Source of the DNA: Rostratula benghalensis
Lineage: Eukaryota > Chordata > Aves > Charadriiformes > Rostratulidae
Direction of reading: 5' to 3'
DNA: 64,000 nucleotides
NCBI GenBank assembly: GCA_013399305.1
Contig: VXAI01000181.1
Coordinates: 1,410,564 to 1,474,563 of the forward strand
Below the pieces are notes generated by a model that had not been told where the DNA came from, ran no database searches, and worked only from the letters and a program-made list of their open reading frames with translations. Of this stretch, positions 37,101-48,299 are shown in pieces; the stretch's first letter is position 1; every line of letters begins with the position of its first letter. Position numbers and translations under genes: made by a program.

Positions 37101-40100
37101 ACTGTTCTCATGATGAAAATGTTTTCTTTTCTTCAGGTTCAGATTTCCCATTGACTCATAATGGAACCAAAATGGAAATCACAACAGAATTAGGGCAGCA
37201 ATTAGATTTGTGTATTTTGCTTAATATATACCATTCAAAAAGACAAGTTGTTTATAAGACTGGCTTAAAAAATATTTTTTAAAAAAATAATATATCAAGA
37301 CTGTTGCACAGTATAACTTCATTTGTATATTTCACTTGTATCTTGTCAGAAAAATGCTACAGTTACTGCTGTACAGTTTCTTGGTTACTGCTTCATTTCA
37401 AATAATTTTATTTTGTCCTCAGTTCAGTGTCTGCCAGCACCAAATATTACTTGCAAAGATCACCTTGGCATAGAAAAAGTCTTTACGGGCCGTGAAGTTG
37501 GATTTTACAAGCCTATTGCATGTCGCAATGTGTAAGTATGATATTGTTTTGCTAATAATTTGTGTTTGTTTTCACATTGAAGTTCTTCTAAAATGGTATG
37601 ATGTGTTGACAGAAGGGAAAAGAGCAATAAGGCAAAACTGTGCAGATATTGCCCAGTACGTAATTCTCTAATATATAGTATAAGGATACAACATATATGT
37701 TTACAAGTAAATCTGTCTCTGCCATTGATGCATTTTTCTTTGTTTACCTTTACTTTGCTTTACCTTAGTATTTTACTTTTGCTTCACTTAGAGCTTTACC
37801 CTGGCAAAAATTAGCCCCAAATGCTAAGGCTACGTTTGACGTATGCTTAAAACCCGCCTAAGTGCTGAAGGGATCTGTCTGGGGACACCTCTCCATCCCT
37901 TTTTTTGGCATTTCCCACTGTGTACTGGATGGGGGAACTGATCAGGGTTTGAGTTAACTTGGATCAATTCCTCAATTTGAGTCACAGTACAGTCACTTCA
38001 AGTCCTTGTTCCAGCACAAGGATGAGGGCAACTCAAGGATACGAGAGATTGGAGAAAAGAGGGCTGGACTGGGCTGCTCTCTTCAGTGGCTGGACTGGTT
38101 CCTGCCAGTTTGAAGTCTGCCTGTAGCTGCAGCTTAAGTTGTAGTATGTTTAGATACTGGGGGAGTTAAGTCTCTTTCCTGTTCCTCAGAAAATGTCATT
38201 TAGAGGAACCATTCTCTATTTTTAAATACCCTTTGTATTTAATTAAGTCCTCTGTGTCTTTCAAGAGCCCGTTTCTGAAACGTGAAAACGATGGACCTAG
38301 TTTTTCTAAGGCATGTTGTGAGCAATGGAGAGTTCTGGATACCAATAAATGTTCCACCTGGCCAATGCTCATGATCAGCAAACACCTGTCAGGACCATTT
38401 GTTTCTCCTTTTTGTGGGATTCACACAGTAGCTTTTTTCTTCTGTCCTACTGGAATCTTTGGAAATCAAAACTGCTAATATTTGCTGGCTATTCCTTATC
38501 ACGCTACTGGGCAAATAACTCTGATGTGATACTTAGTGCTCAATAATTTGCTTAACTCAGAAGTACAGCTCTGCCTCTTAGTTTCATAAATATTTTCTTT
38601 GTATTTAGTCTTCTCAGCAGTCAAAGCTCAGCAAATTGAAGAAAACATATTATTACAGCTAATCAAATTTAAATGCTAGCAAACTAGATTTCAGTCACAA
38701 TTTTTGTCCAGAAACAATTGCGTTTCAGTCCCATCTGTGATGGGGACCGAGAATAAGATGAGCTGTACTTGTTTAATAAAATTGCAGCTTCTTTGGAGTA
38801 GACAGTAATTCTTAGGTTTGGAGTATTTGTGTATGTATATTTTTGTGTTAATGTATTTTCTGGAAACACTTTTAAAGGTAGCTTTTCGTTATTAATTAAA
38901 ATCCCAAATCTATGTAGGCAAAAAAATGACATTCTTCTTATGATGTCTATTAATTGATCATGTGACTTTGATGAAATAATCAATGGCTACACTACCAAAG
39001 GAATGGGTTCTTCGAGTCCCATTGCTGTTAGTATGGCACGAGAGGAAAAGGAGCCTTTGTGGGCTTGTGGAAAATTCCCATAAAATACAGCTGTGAATGC
39101 CGGAAGGGTTACACAAGTGTGTCCTTGATAAAGCCCCAAAAGCCAGCTAAAAATGGCAGCAAGATTAATATTATCATCCTTCATACGTGCACTTATTTAA
39201 AAAGCAGTCTAATCACTGATCGTTTTATGAGCCTTTTATAAGACATTTTGAATGTTGCCTAAGTGTTAGAAACATTATTTTGAGCAGGAATCTCCAGCCT
39301 GATTATTACAACAATAGGCCTGCCCTTTCTACTGCTTTTTGGAGATTTTCCAACATCTTATCTGAGTTTTGATGGAAACTGTAACTGTCTTCTGGCAGAA
39401 ATAACTGCACAGAGTTTAACCAGAAAATTGGTTTGAGAATGCACCTTTCCATAGCAGGATTGTCCTAGCATGGGGACAGCAGTTTCATCACCATCCCTGG
39501 TTTTGGAAGGAGCGAATCAGCACGTTGTCCTTAGCCAAAACTGTAACTCACCAACAGTTCTGGGATCCAGTTATTTCAGAGCAAGACCAGGAGATGTTGT
39601 ATGTTTGTGGAAGTAGATGTGTTCCTATTGCTCCTAATATTAGTCCAAGGAAAATCTTGTAAAGGCTAATAAGGTTGCTCCAGCAAAGAAGTACTGGGAG
39701 TCAGGATTGCTTTGGTTTGGTTTTAATTTGATGTCTTGAAGGCAGATTTTTTTGCTGAATTCTTTAAATTGGCATTCTATTGTGTATTTTGCTTACTATG
39801 TACAGGCCCTGATTGTGAAATATCCATTACTCAAACAGTGGTCCATTGCATCAAACAGTGGTCTGTGAAACTCATGAAATTCAGTGTGGACAGGTCTTGG
39901 AGCATAGAAACCACTGTGACCTACAGCAGTACCTGCATATTATCAAATGCTGTGGGAGGGCTGGAAGAAAATGTTTTTTATGTGGCAGCTGGAAGAGATG
40001 TTTGCAGAAAAAAATAAAGCAGCAAGAAAAATTCAGAAGAGCAACTGAAAAGAAAGTGCATCTTTTACCCAATTGGAGAAGTTCCTTTAGGTGCCTGGGA

Positions 40101-43100
40101 TGTGTTATCTTCCTGCTTGAGTGGATGCAGCCTTGTTAGAGTATTAATGTAGAGTATTCACTTCATACTGGATTTCTTCTGCCCGTCAGTTTGATGCTGA
40201 CTCGGCTGCAGTCTGGTCTGCTTTTAAAAGCCTCTCAAGGCGTAGGCCAGGGCTCAGGTCATCACTGGTTTTGATCAGGAGCCTCTCAAATTAAACTGTG
40301 TTCCCACCTCTTATGTAAGGGCTCTTTTTTTTTTTATGCTTTAGCGTCCTTGAAGGGTCGTTGACCCTTTGTAGTTGATAAACAATTTCCAACAGTTTGT
40401 CTCAACTTTTCAATATAACCATTAGTGTTCTTCACAGTGGAAACAAGACATTTCTAAAGATGCTAATTTACGTTACATTAGGTTCCAGGAACTCCCAGTA
40501 TGTTCTGTGTTGCTAATAAGTGTAAGTAACAAATATTGAGGTAAGAGTCATGATTTAATCACTTAATGTTGCCATTAAGTTTTAAAGTCAGTAAATCTAG
40601 ATAATAAGCAAAAAGCTAGATCTGTATTTGGCATTGAAAATGCTTAATAAAGGTGCTTGGACCTTTCTTAGCTACTGTCTTTGTGAAACTCTATGTTTTA
40701 TTCAAATGTCAACCAAGAGTTTAATTTGGGCTTATTGAGTAATTGCTGGCACACAGGAGTGCACGTATCAAAACAGTGAATTATTGAATATTTTTAAAGT
40801 TCTAATTACATTTGGGTTTGCTGTTCTTTTCAGAAGCTAGCTGTTCGCCAATGCAGCAAGTTCTGGTATTGATAGCTCAGTGTTTCTAGCTTGCTTATTA
40901 GTGTAAAATTCACGTGAGCAATGACTAAAAGTTAGAGGTGCTTTGTGGCTTCATCACTCCAGCTGTTGGCACCGATGGTGCTGATTAGTATAAATCTCAA
41001 AAAGTCTGTTGTATCTGTGTGTTCTGTGTGAGTAACCATGGGATGCTTAACTTTCGGGTACCTCTCTACCACTGTATGTTTTTGTACGCTCGACAGCTCA
41101 TTTCATTTGTGACTTTGTGTGGAGTGTAGTAAATGGATACGGGAATTACACATTTTGTTGAATCCTTCCAGCAGCTTCTTCAGCCAGTGGCCATGGTTCA
41201 CTTCTCCTTCAGATCTCATTGCAGTTACTGTCTCTGCTGACACCTCACCTGTCTGTCCTGTTCCCCTCGATTTGGCCGTGTGTGAGACTAATGCTTACAG
41301 ACAGTATTCACACACCTCTTCGCTTCCCAGGGTTGTCTCAGTGGGGTTGAGCTGTTAGGCAGTGCTCTGTAAAACTGGGAATGTATCAGCAACTGAATTG
41401 TGTCTTTCTTGACAAGAAATCATGATCTAGTTTCAGAATAATCTGTATTCTGCAAGAGTATACTCGAGTTGCAACAGCTGAGTTTGCTTTAGGGAGGATG
41501 CCTACCAAGTTTGAAAGCTTAACATTATCAATTCTGTGTCCATTAATTGAAGACAAATAACAAGTCTGTTCTGGTTTGTTGGGTTTTTTCCTTTTTTTTT
41601 TTTTAAGCAGCAGGCAAGTGAGTCACTGCTTTAATTTTCAAAATGATGAGTGAATATATTTTTCAGTCATTGTCTACATTACTTGTTTCTTTTGACAGAA
41701 ATGGATACTCCTACAAGGTGGCAGTGGCTCTGTCCTTATTTCTTGGATGGTTGGGAGCAGATAGATTTTATCTAGGCTATCCTGCATTAGGTAAGTTACT
41801 TCTTTGGATTTTATTTGAGGTAAAGCTTGTTGTTATGACTGAGGTGTAAGTATATACTTATATTTTGAATAATGAAGGCTGACAGTCATAGGCTTAATTT
41901 TTATGACTAGAGTCCTTATTTTATTGTCAAGTAAGATAAAATCCTGCGTTCTCCGCAGCTTGCTAATCTGTTGGAGTGGTGACAAATGGATATATAGTTG
42001 TCAAACAGATAAAATCCTAATAAGCAAACATGATTATTGCTATTCATAGTTTTGCTTTATGTTTGCTTTGCATTGACGTCTACCACAGCATTCTTTGTGA
42101 GGCACTGAAAGAGAAGTGGTTTTGACTGGTGTGCCCAGCTACTTAAATGATGTGTGATTTTACCAGGACAAATAGTGGACAAGCTTTACAATAAACTGAG
42201 CGTTTTGGGATGTGGAATTGATTCTGGCAAATGCTCATAGTATTAATAACAGTTCTGCAGAAGCTGGGACCTTCAGTCAGACTTACCTCGAGTTGGTGTT
42301 TTTAGGACCTGATTCCCAAGGGTGATGGTGCAACTGGCTTTTGAATAATGGAAATACCTTGGTGTGTTAAAACTACTTTCACTGGCTGGGATTTGTGTGG
42401 TTTCTGAGCTGGGTAAATGGGGTAAATGCAAATCTAGATAACATGGAGCAATGAATTGAAGCAAGCTATACGTGTTACTGTCACTTCAGCTAAGAATTTT
42501 GAGTTTCTGCCCTTCAAATGCAAACCCTTATTTTTTTAATAACATTGTCTGTCCTTCTTGATAATCTTGTGTTAATATCTGTGTCTTTTTTCCCCCAAGA
42601 TTCTCTAATTAACACTTAAACTTTGTCCATCTGTTTCACAAAAAGATATATTTTTGGAAGCGATGAGTAAGGTGCACCTTTCTGTAACATCAGTTGATTT
42701 GGGATAATAATTTGCAGTAATTGTTTTGTAATATATTAGAGTAATGTATATGTATAAATCTTCTCTTCCTGTATAGAAGTTCTTCATGGCTCATGCTTGT
42801 TAACCTTACTGCATACACTCTAGCCAGTAATAACCAAAGTTAAAAGACTTAAAATTAAACTCTTTCAAAGTAAAGTTTTCAAGCTTTTGAAAGGTAAAAA
42901 AAGACAAGAGGTAAAGGTAGGAATAGAAAAGAAGAAAAAAAAAATCCATAAATGGGATTAATTAACAGTGATTGGTTGGTTGTTTTTTTTTTAGGTCATC
43001 CATGCCTTGGCAAAACAATATTAAGAAAGATAATAGCATTGAAATACTTTAAATGAGTGTAATGAAGACTGTAAATGTTTTGGGGTTAATTTTTTCCCCT

Positions 43101-46100
43101 TCTCTTTCACTTAAAGAGAGCACAAATACAAACAAGCTATTGAATGTGAGGAAATCAGGAAGGCAACCTCTTCCTCTCCCACACACTGTGAACTAAACCA
43201 TAAGTTACAACTGCGTAAGAGCACTATTTTTTCCCCTCTGTGTTTTAGAGCAGTTTATTTTCTCAGTGTGATCTGCTTGTGGGGAGGGAAGTAAGAAAGA
43301 AAACAGAACATCTACTTTACCCTGCACTCCAGAAACATATGTTCAGACACAGTTCTTCTAGATCCAGTAACATAATGGGGCAGCCAGTTCCTCAAGCAAA
43401 CTGGAGCTGCTGGTGGAACTAGCAATGGTCAGAGAACTGCTGGGTTCCTAAAATGCCAGCTGATGGTAAAGTTCAGGACCAGAGGCTGAGAGAAGATGGT
43501 ATAAGGAGCATCACAAATAAATGACTTAAATGGTAATTGCACTTGATGCAGCTAATAAAGTAAACTCTTCACCAGAGTTTGACGTTATTTAATCATCTTA
43601 AATGTAATTTCCTAAGGCTGGCATTTCTTTAGCTGGCTCTTTCCCTTATGGTTTGTTACTCTGCTGCCAGTGCTGGTACCCAAACCAGCAATGTGTGGCT
43701 CCTGCGAGTCTCCCGCATCAACCACTGGGAACAAGTTGTTTTAAACAATTACATACTTTGGGCTTTGCGCATTGAAGAGTTCTAACATGCACATAGGCTT
43801 TTCTTCTAATCAGCTGAAAGTCCATCCTGCTGCTACTCTTTCATCTTCATGGTTGTAAGGTATATTCTCCCCGTTTTCTCTGACCATTGTGTTGTTTCAG
43901 ACTGTCTCCCAGGAGTTTGTAAATCAGGCCAGTTCCATCCTGTCAACTATGGGAGCTCCATCCAGACAGCGGGATGGCTTTCCCTGCGGTTCCTCCCCCA
44001 CTCTCCTCCCTCTGCAGCTGCACAGAGAGAATGAGGGAGAGGAGAGGGTGTGCAAGATAGGTTGCTGTTTCTGAGAGAGGGCAAGTGTGAAGGAGGAGGA
44101 GAAGGGCAGGAGACCTTCAGGTGCTGGACCGAGTCAGGCTGGTTCTTTGGAGGGCAGCCGGGTGGTTTTACCAACAGGTCTTGTGCAGCGCGGCACAAGG
44201 TGTGGCTGTGGGGAAGACCTGCTCTGGGATGCCACACTGTATCACCTTATCAACATGCTTTCTCTCTTACTTGGAAATGTGCTGGCCCCTGTGAGCACAT
44301 TAAAGACATGCTTTTGAGCAGGGAACTATGTTTTCTCTGTATAGCCCAGACTACAACTGACTTCAATGCAACAAAACCACATTGCTCTTCATACTGTCTC
44401 TGCAAGGGTAAAGAGACAAGTGGATTCACAATGAGTATCTCATTTTCAAAGTAGTCCAGATATTTACCTATCTCAGCTGAAGGATTGCTTACAATATATA
44501 TAGAATTCATTGTATTGTATTCATTGTACAAGAAGCTACTCATATTTTTTTAAAAAAAATTAAAATTTTAAGACAGTCTCCTTCTGAAAGCATTTTCCAA
44601 ATAAAGTCTGCCTTGCTTGGCAACTTACAATGAAACATTTATCTGCTAGTTGCAACTCTATATATTTTCTATTAATGTTTCATTTATTCATACAAAAAAT
44701 AACATCTTTGAATATCAGTTAAAAATGTTTATACATATATATTCAAAATAAATTCCTATTTCAGCAAAAATATAAAAGAATACAAAGAATTGTTCTTCAA
44801 AGTAGTGTGTTCTGAAAATCAAATCAGTTTGTGGTGCAATTCACGAGGTGGCAGAAATTATCTTTTTATTCATAAGTAAATTTTGCAGCTCAATTTGGGA
44901 TTTTTTTTCTGTATGTGCATCAGTCAAAGAAAAGAAAATTTCCAGTAACTTGGGAATGAACTTTTGCCTTTCCTTGTTTTAAGATTATCTGTTTTATGTT
45001 TAAAATCTTTAAAGTGTATTTAGGATGTACAAATATTAATCTGTGGAGTGGTTTTGTTTGTTTCCCAGATAATTAAAGATGCATAGGTCTGTTTCTAGAT
45101 ATGTGTATTTTGCGGGATGGGGATACGTTGGGATTTGATTGTCACCAGAAACCTGTGAAATTCATAGTGATGGCCTTAAAGTTACACTTAAATTTTATTT
45201 TCATTTCTTTAGGTTTGTTAAAGTTCTGCACTGTAGGATTTTGTGGAATTGGTAGCCTAATAGATTTCATACTTATTTCAATGCAGGTAAGTCAGGACTT
45301 TCAAACAAGATACAAATCTGTGTTTGTTAAAGCTTTGATTTCATTGCTAATTCTTTGTTAGCATCTAGACTTAAGAATTTTTGTGTATTTAAAACTAAAA
45401 GCATTTTTTTAGCTCTGTTTGTAGATAGATGTTGTAAAATATAGATACAAAATATCAATATATTTGTTGTTTGCATTAGAAACTGGATTAGCGATCTATA
45501 AATACTTGCAATGAATAACCTGGAAGCTGTATCACCTGTAACACCATAAATTCGCTATATCAGAACCTCTGAGCTCTTTATAAGACACAGTGTTAGAATT
45601 TGCATGGATTGTCCTGCTGTTCTAAGAATCCTGGAGTTTGGAATTTGTGCTTTATTGTGAGCCCATCATCTGCAGTGGCCACACAGCATGCAGGAGAGAA
45701 GATATTGCCACTTTCGTTTTTGCTGCCTCTCCTCAATGTACAAGTCCCGTATCACCTGAGAGCTGTGACTGTGGGATTCATGGTGGTGAAATCCTCAGCT
45801 GGGGTGACATCCTGTGACATCATGAAATTGCCAAATTGGCTTACGTTGAAGTGCATCCATTTAGCACCAATTACAAATTGCCTGCGGTGACCTTAAAATG
45901 CATTGTGGATATAGCTATTGTTTATAAGGGGTTATAGAAGAATATTTTTAAAGTATGCATCTTTCCATATGTGTCTTCTACAGTATATTCATTCTCAAAT
46001 TCCTTTCTATGCCATTACTGTGATCTTGCCTCAGATCACTTACAGCTACAGTTGAGAATATCTTTCATCTCTCCTTGTACATCTCCCTTGTGATCCCGCA

Positions 46101-46635
46101 TCAATTTAGCATTTCCAGAACAAAAAGGCCATGATCTTCTCTCCTTGTCTCCATTCCCTACCTGTGTGGTATTTCAAAGATAGTTGTCATCGACCTAATT
46201 CTCTCCTGCCTCCCCTCCTTTGTTTGAGAAGAGTGGTTTGGAGCCCACTCATTTGTTAGCCTGATTTTGCACCTCAAATCCTCATCAGCTTAACCTAGCA
46301 CCAGCGCCTGGCTGTGTAATTTGGTTGATTAGAAGCCCTAGGGAAATGTTCCTTCAGAGACAGCACTCACTAAAATAGTTAAACTACAGCATAACTTCAA
46401 AATAAATCTAGTTTCTGTTTGACTAATTAAGCATGACTAATTTTATGATGGGAAAATTAGCTGTAATTGAGACATTAGCACAAAGTGTATATTTCACTTT
46501 GTGTTGGTTCTTTTTCTCTTGCAGATTGTCGGACCTTCCGATGGCTCTAGTTACATTATAGATTATTATGGAGCAAGGCTGACCCGGCTCACTATTACCA
46601 ACGCAACCTTCAGGAAAATGCAGACCTATCCTTAA
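33951..46635 (+). CDS. TM2D1: TM2D1, TM2 domain-containing protein 1 (complete, six coding exons, 206 aa)
   Basis: Join 33951-34111, 35205-35278, 37423-37531, 41699-41790, 45213-45286, 46525-46635 (621 nt with stop). The product matches the TM2D1 family in length (about 207 residues in mammals). It has a signal peptide with hydrophobic core ILLLLCFAGAA at about 24-34, a cysteine-containing ectodomain with sequons at N64, N71, N74 and N86, and then the TM2 hairpin: helix about 121-135, DRF motif at 136-138, helix about 147-168, and a short tail with another sequon at N196. TM2D1 (beta-amyloid-binding protein) is a two-pass membrane protein; fly members of the family act in Notch signalling. 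Intron 1 is AT-AC (U12 type); the other four are GT-AG. It is transcribed away from PATJ, as in other vertebrates. Confidence 0.96.
34112..35204 (+). other. TM2D1: U12-type AT-AC intron of TM2D1
   Basis: Starts ATATCCTGAG (U12 donor consensus ATATCCTT, seven of eight) and ends CTGAAC. A branch-site match TTTTCCTCAAT lies at 35185-35195, with its branch A about 10 bases before the AC end, as minor-spliceosome introns require. The join restores GQYMCDEP in frame. No other element was seen in this 1.1 kb. Confidence 0.9.
35205..35278 (+). CDS. TM2D1: TM2D1 coding exon 2
   Basis: Residues 54 (third base) to 79 (first base). Encodes YMCDEPKIDNSTQEPMNCTN then HTAY, matching the family's YICKDPKI..ATQEP.NCTN pattern. 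Contains three N-glycosylation sequons. Donor GTAAGG. Too short to be noticed as an open frame. Confidence 0.93.
35279..37422 (+). other. TM2D1 intron 2
   Basis: AT-rich intron with a CR1 tail fragment near its 3' end, a short GTT run and a T tract near 36.6 kb. Nothing else recognised. Confidence 0.65.
36935..37160 (+). mobile_element. CR1 LINE 3'-end fragment
   Basis: Shows the CR1 tail order: GTTGAAATAGACCTGAGGAAG, a block matching the usual 'tagtccagcctcctgctc' text, AAAACCTCCAAGGATGGTG, and CCACCTCTCTGGGCAGC. Diverged and inside TM2D1 intron 2, about 260 bases ahead of exon 3. Confidence 0.85.
37423..37531 (+). CDS. TM2D1: TM2D1 coding exon 3
   Basis: Residues 79-115. Acceptor TGTCCTCAG, donor GTAAGT. 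Encodes QCLPAPNITCKD and GREVGFYKPIACRNV, nearly identical to the known ectodomain; carries the N86 sequon. Confidence 0.95.
37532..41698 (+). other. TM2D1 intron 3
   Basis: 4.2 kb, AT-rich. Two overlapping open frames at 39736-40139 are unexplained (see findings). No repeat family recognised. Confidence 0.6.
41699..41790 (+). CDS. TM2D1: TM2D1 coding exon 4, first TM helix
   Basis: Residues 115-146. Acceptor TTGACAG, donor GTAAGT. Encodes NGYSYKVAVALSLFLGWLG then ADRFYLGYPALG: the first membrane helix and the conserved DRF turn of the TM2 domain. Confidence 0.97.
41791..45212 (+). other. TM2D1 intron 4
   Basis: 3.4 kb intron of AT-rich sequence. Nothing recognised beyond short A and T tracts. 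Confidence 0.6.
45213..45286 (+). CDS. TM2D1: TM2D1 coding exon 5, second TM helix
   Basis: Residues 146-170. Acceptor TCTTTAG, donor GTAAGT, phase 0 at the end. Encodes LLKFCTVGFCGIGSLIDFIL then ISMQ, the second helix of the TM2 hairpin. Confidence 0.97.
45287..46524 (+). other. TM2D1 intron 5
   Basis: 1.2 kb intron; nothing recognised in it. Confidence 0.6.
46525..46635 (+). CDS. TM2D1: TM2D1 coding exon 6 (C-terminal tail and stop)
   Basis: Residues 171-206 and TAA. Acceptor CTTGCAG. Encodes IVGPSDGSSYIIDYYGARLT and a tail ending TYP, matching the family end. A GTAAGT donor-like site follows nine bases after the stop. Confidence 0.95.
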   Translation: MVGPSDGSSYIIDYYGARLTRLTITNATFRKMQTYP

Positions 46636-48295
46636 CCCTGGCAGTAAGTGTCACAAACATACAGGGATGTGTTACATTTACAGAGGGATCCAGTCGTCCA
46701 CTACAATCACTGATGACTTTACTTACTCTTCCTCAGAACCGAATATTAAATGTACATTGAACAAAGATGAGAAAAATAAGAAGATTCCTCAAGTGAATGA
46801 GTTTACCTCAAAGGCACCAGGTTTCTTTGAGGCTGCTCTGTTTCCTTGAGCACAGAGTTTGTTGCTGAGTTGTACCATTTGTGAAATGTGCAGACTTTTG
46901 CAATTTGCACTGATGTTCTGTGTCTGTAAGTGTAATTTAGAGTGTCGTAGAGAGGTGGAGAAAGTTGTTCAGAACAACTAAGCTGATCTTTAGTCTGTTG
47001 AAATTGATGAGAGTTTTAGTATGGATGGGCCAGATTTACACACAGTTGTGAAAACAAACCCCAAGTGTAAATGAACTTAAATATCCCAAACCACAGAAAC
47101 TGGTGTTCTTGCCATCCTGTGACTTAAAATCCAGATGGCCCTAAATTGGGCGCTGGTGTATCTTGGGAAATTCTATTCATTGAAATAATTATTTCTGTAA
47201 AGCCTTAAATACAAATTTTGGTGAAGTTGCAAAATTTGATCAGTGCTGATCAACAGTAAACATGTGTATGCATAAAAAATAGAATTGTAAAAAAAAAAAA
47301 AAACAACCAGGGTGCGTGTTGGGGTGCCCAGAGGTTAGAATAGGAAATAATCGTTTTGCTTATTTTGATTATTATTTTTTCTTCTCTTGCTACTATCCAT
47401 AGTGCAATACCTGCCTTCTTTTTCTAAAAAGAAATTGGTACATGTGTTTTACTGCTACAGAACGTCACAAAAGAGAATTCTTTGTTGGAATATAGCCCTT
47501 AAAAGGTTCACGTTTTAGATCAGTTGTGTTTCAGCATAAAAACCTCTGTGTCCTTCAAAGTTGTTTGACCAAAGCCTTTAGGACAACCAAGTTTTACTTA
47601 CCTGTTCCTGTACAGAAAACTATATACACACAGAGGTAGAAAACTTTTCAACAGAATCTTCCTGGTGTTTGACCAATTTTAAACATTCCCTTAGCTTTCT
47701 GAAGGAAGCTGGCAGTAACTGAATGAGAAATCCACGTGCTATAAACTTCAGTGCAGAATTTTGTTGAACATTTTGGCTACTTTGTTTTTCAGATGAAACC
47801 TTCAAAATGTTATCAGTGTGGCCACAAATGGTATTTGTTAAGGGAATTACAAAAAAATGAGATTCCTAAATTGATTTTTTAAAGTGCAATTTGTGGGTAT
47901 TAGTCTCTCTTAAACCTATGTTAAACTGGTTCACAGAAAGCTTTGTAGGGAAATCCTGTTTCTTTCCAAATGAGTGAAACCTGACATGTCAGGTAATGAG
48001 AATAAACCACAATGACTACGTTGTGCTTAACAGTAATTCTTTCCTTCACATGAAAAAGACCTAGTTTTGGAATAATTGCTAACATGCATTTTCCTTGTGG
48101 GTTCAAAGAGACAAGACCACTCTGTTAGCTTTGTTCCCTTGCCTGGTATTTGTTGCATCTCCCTTTTGTCTCTCTCACTGAATGCTCTTTGTGCACGTCA
48201 GGTTTCTCTCCTGAAAATACTTCCAGAGGTAGGCAGGAAGTGGACGGAAAATAAATGTTTGAATCCAATAAAATTTCATGACTGAGATCATCCAG
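46636..48295 (+). other. TM2D1: probable TM2D1 3' UTR
   Basis: If unspliced, the 3' UTR runs to the AATAAA at 48267-48272, which is followed by GT-rich sequence (GTCTGGTTTTTGTTTG) at about 48303-48318, a classical cleavage context. An earlier AATAAA overlaps 48250. Alternatively the transcript splices at the GTAAGT at 46644 and ends elsewhere. Inferred from signals only. Confidence 0.4.
48267..48272 (+). terminator. TM2D1: candidate TM2D1 polyadenylation signal
   Basis: AATAAA about 1.6 kb after the stop codon with a downstream GT-rich element. Another AATAAA occurs near 49856, so this is a best guess. Confidence 0.4.
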
Positions 48296-48299
48296 TGAC

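Noticed and set aside
41643..41849. Continuation of TM2D1 exon 4 beyond 41790
   Set aside because: The frame stays open past the donor, but the text after PALG departs from the family, while splicing at GTAAGT restores GLLKFC exactly.
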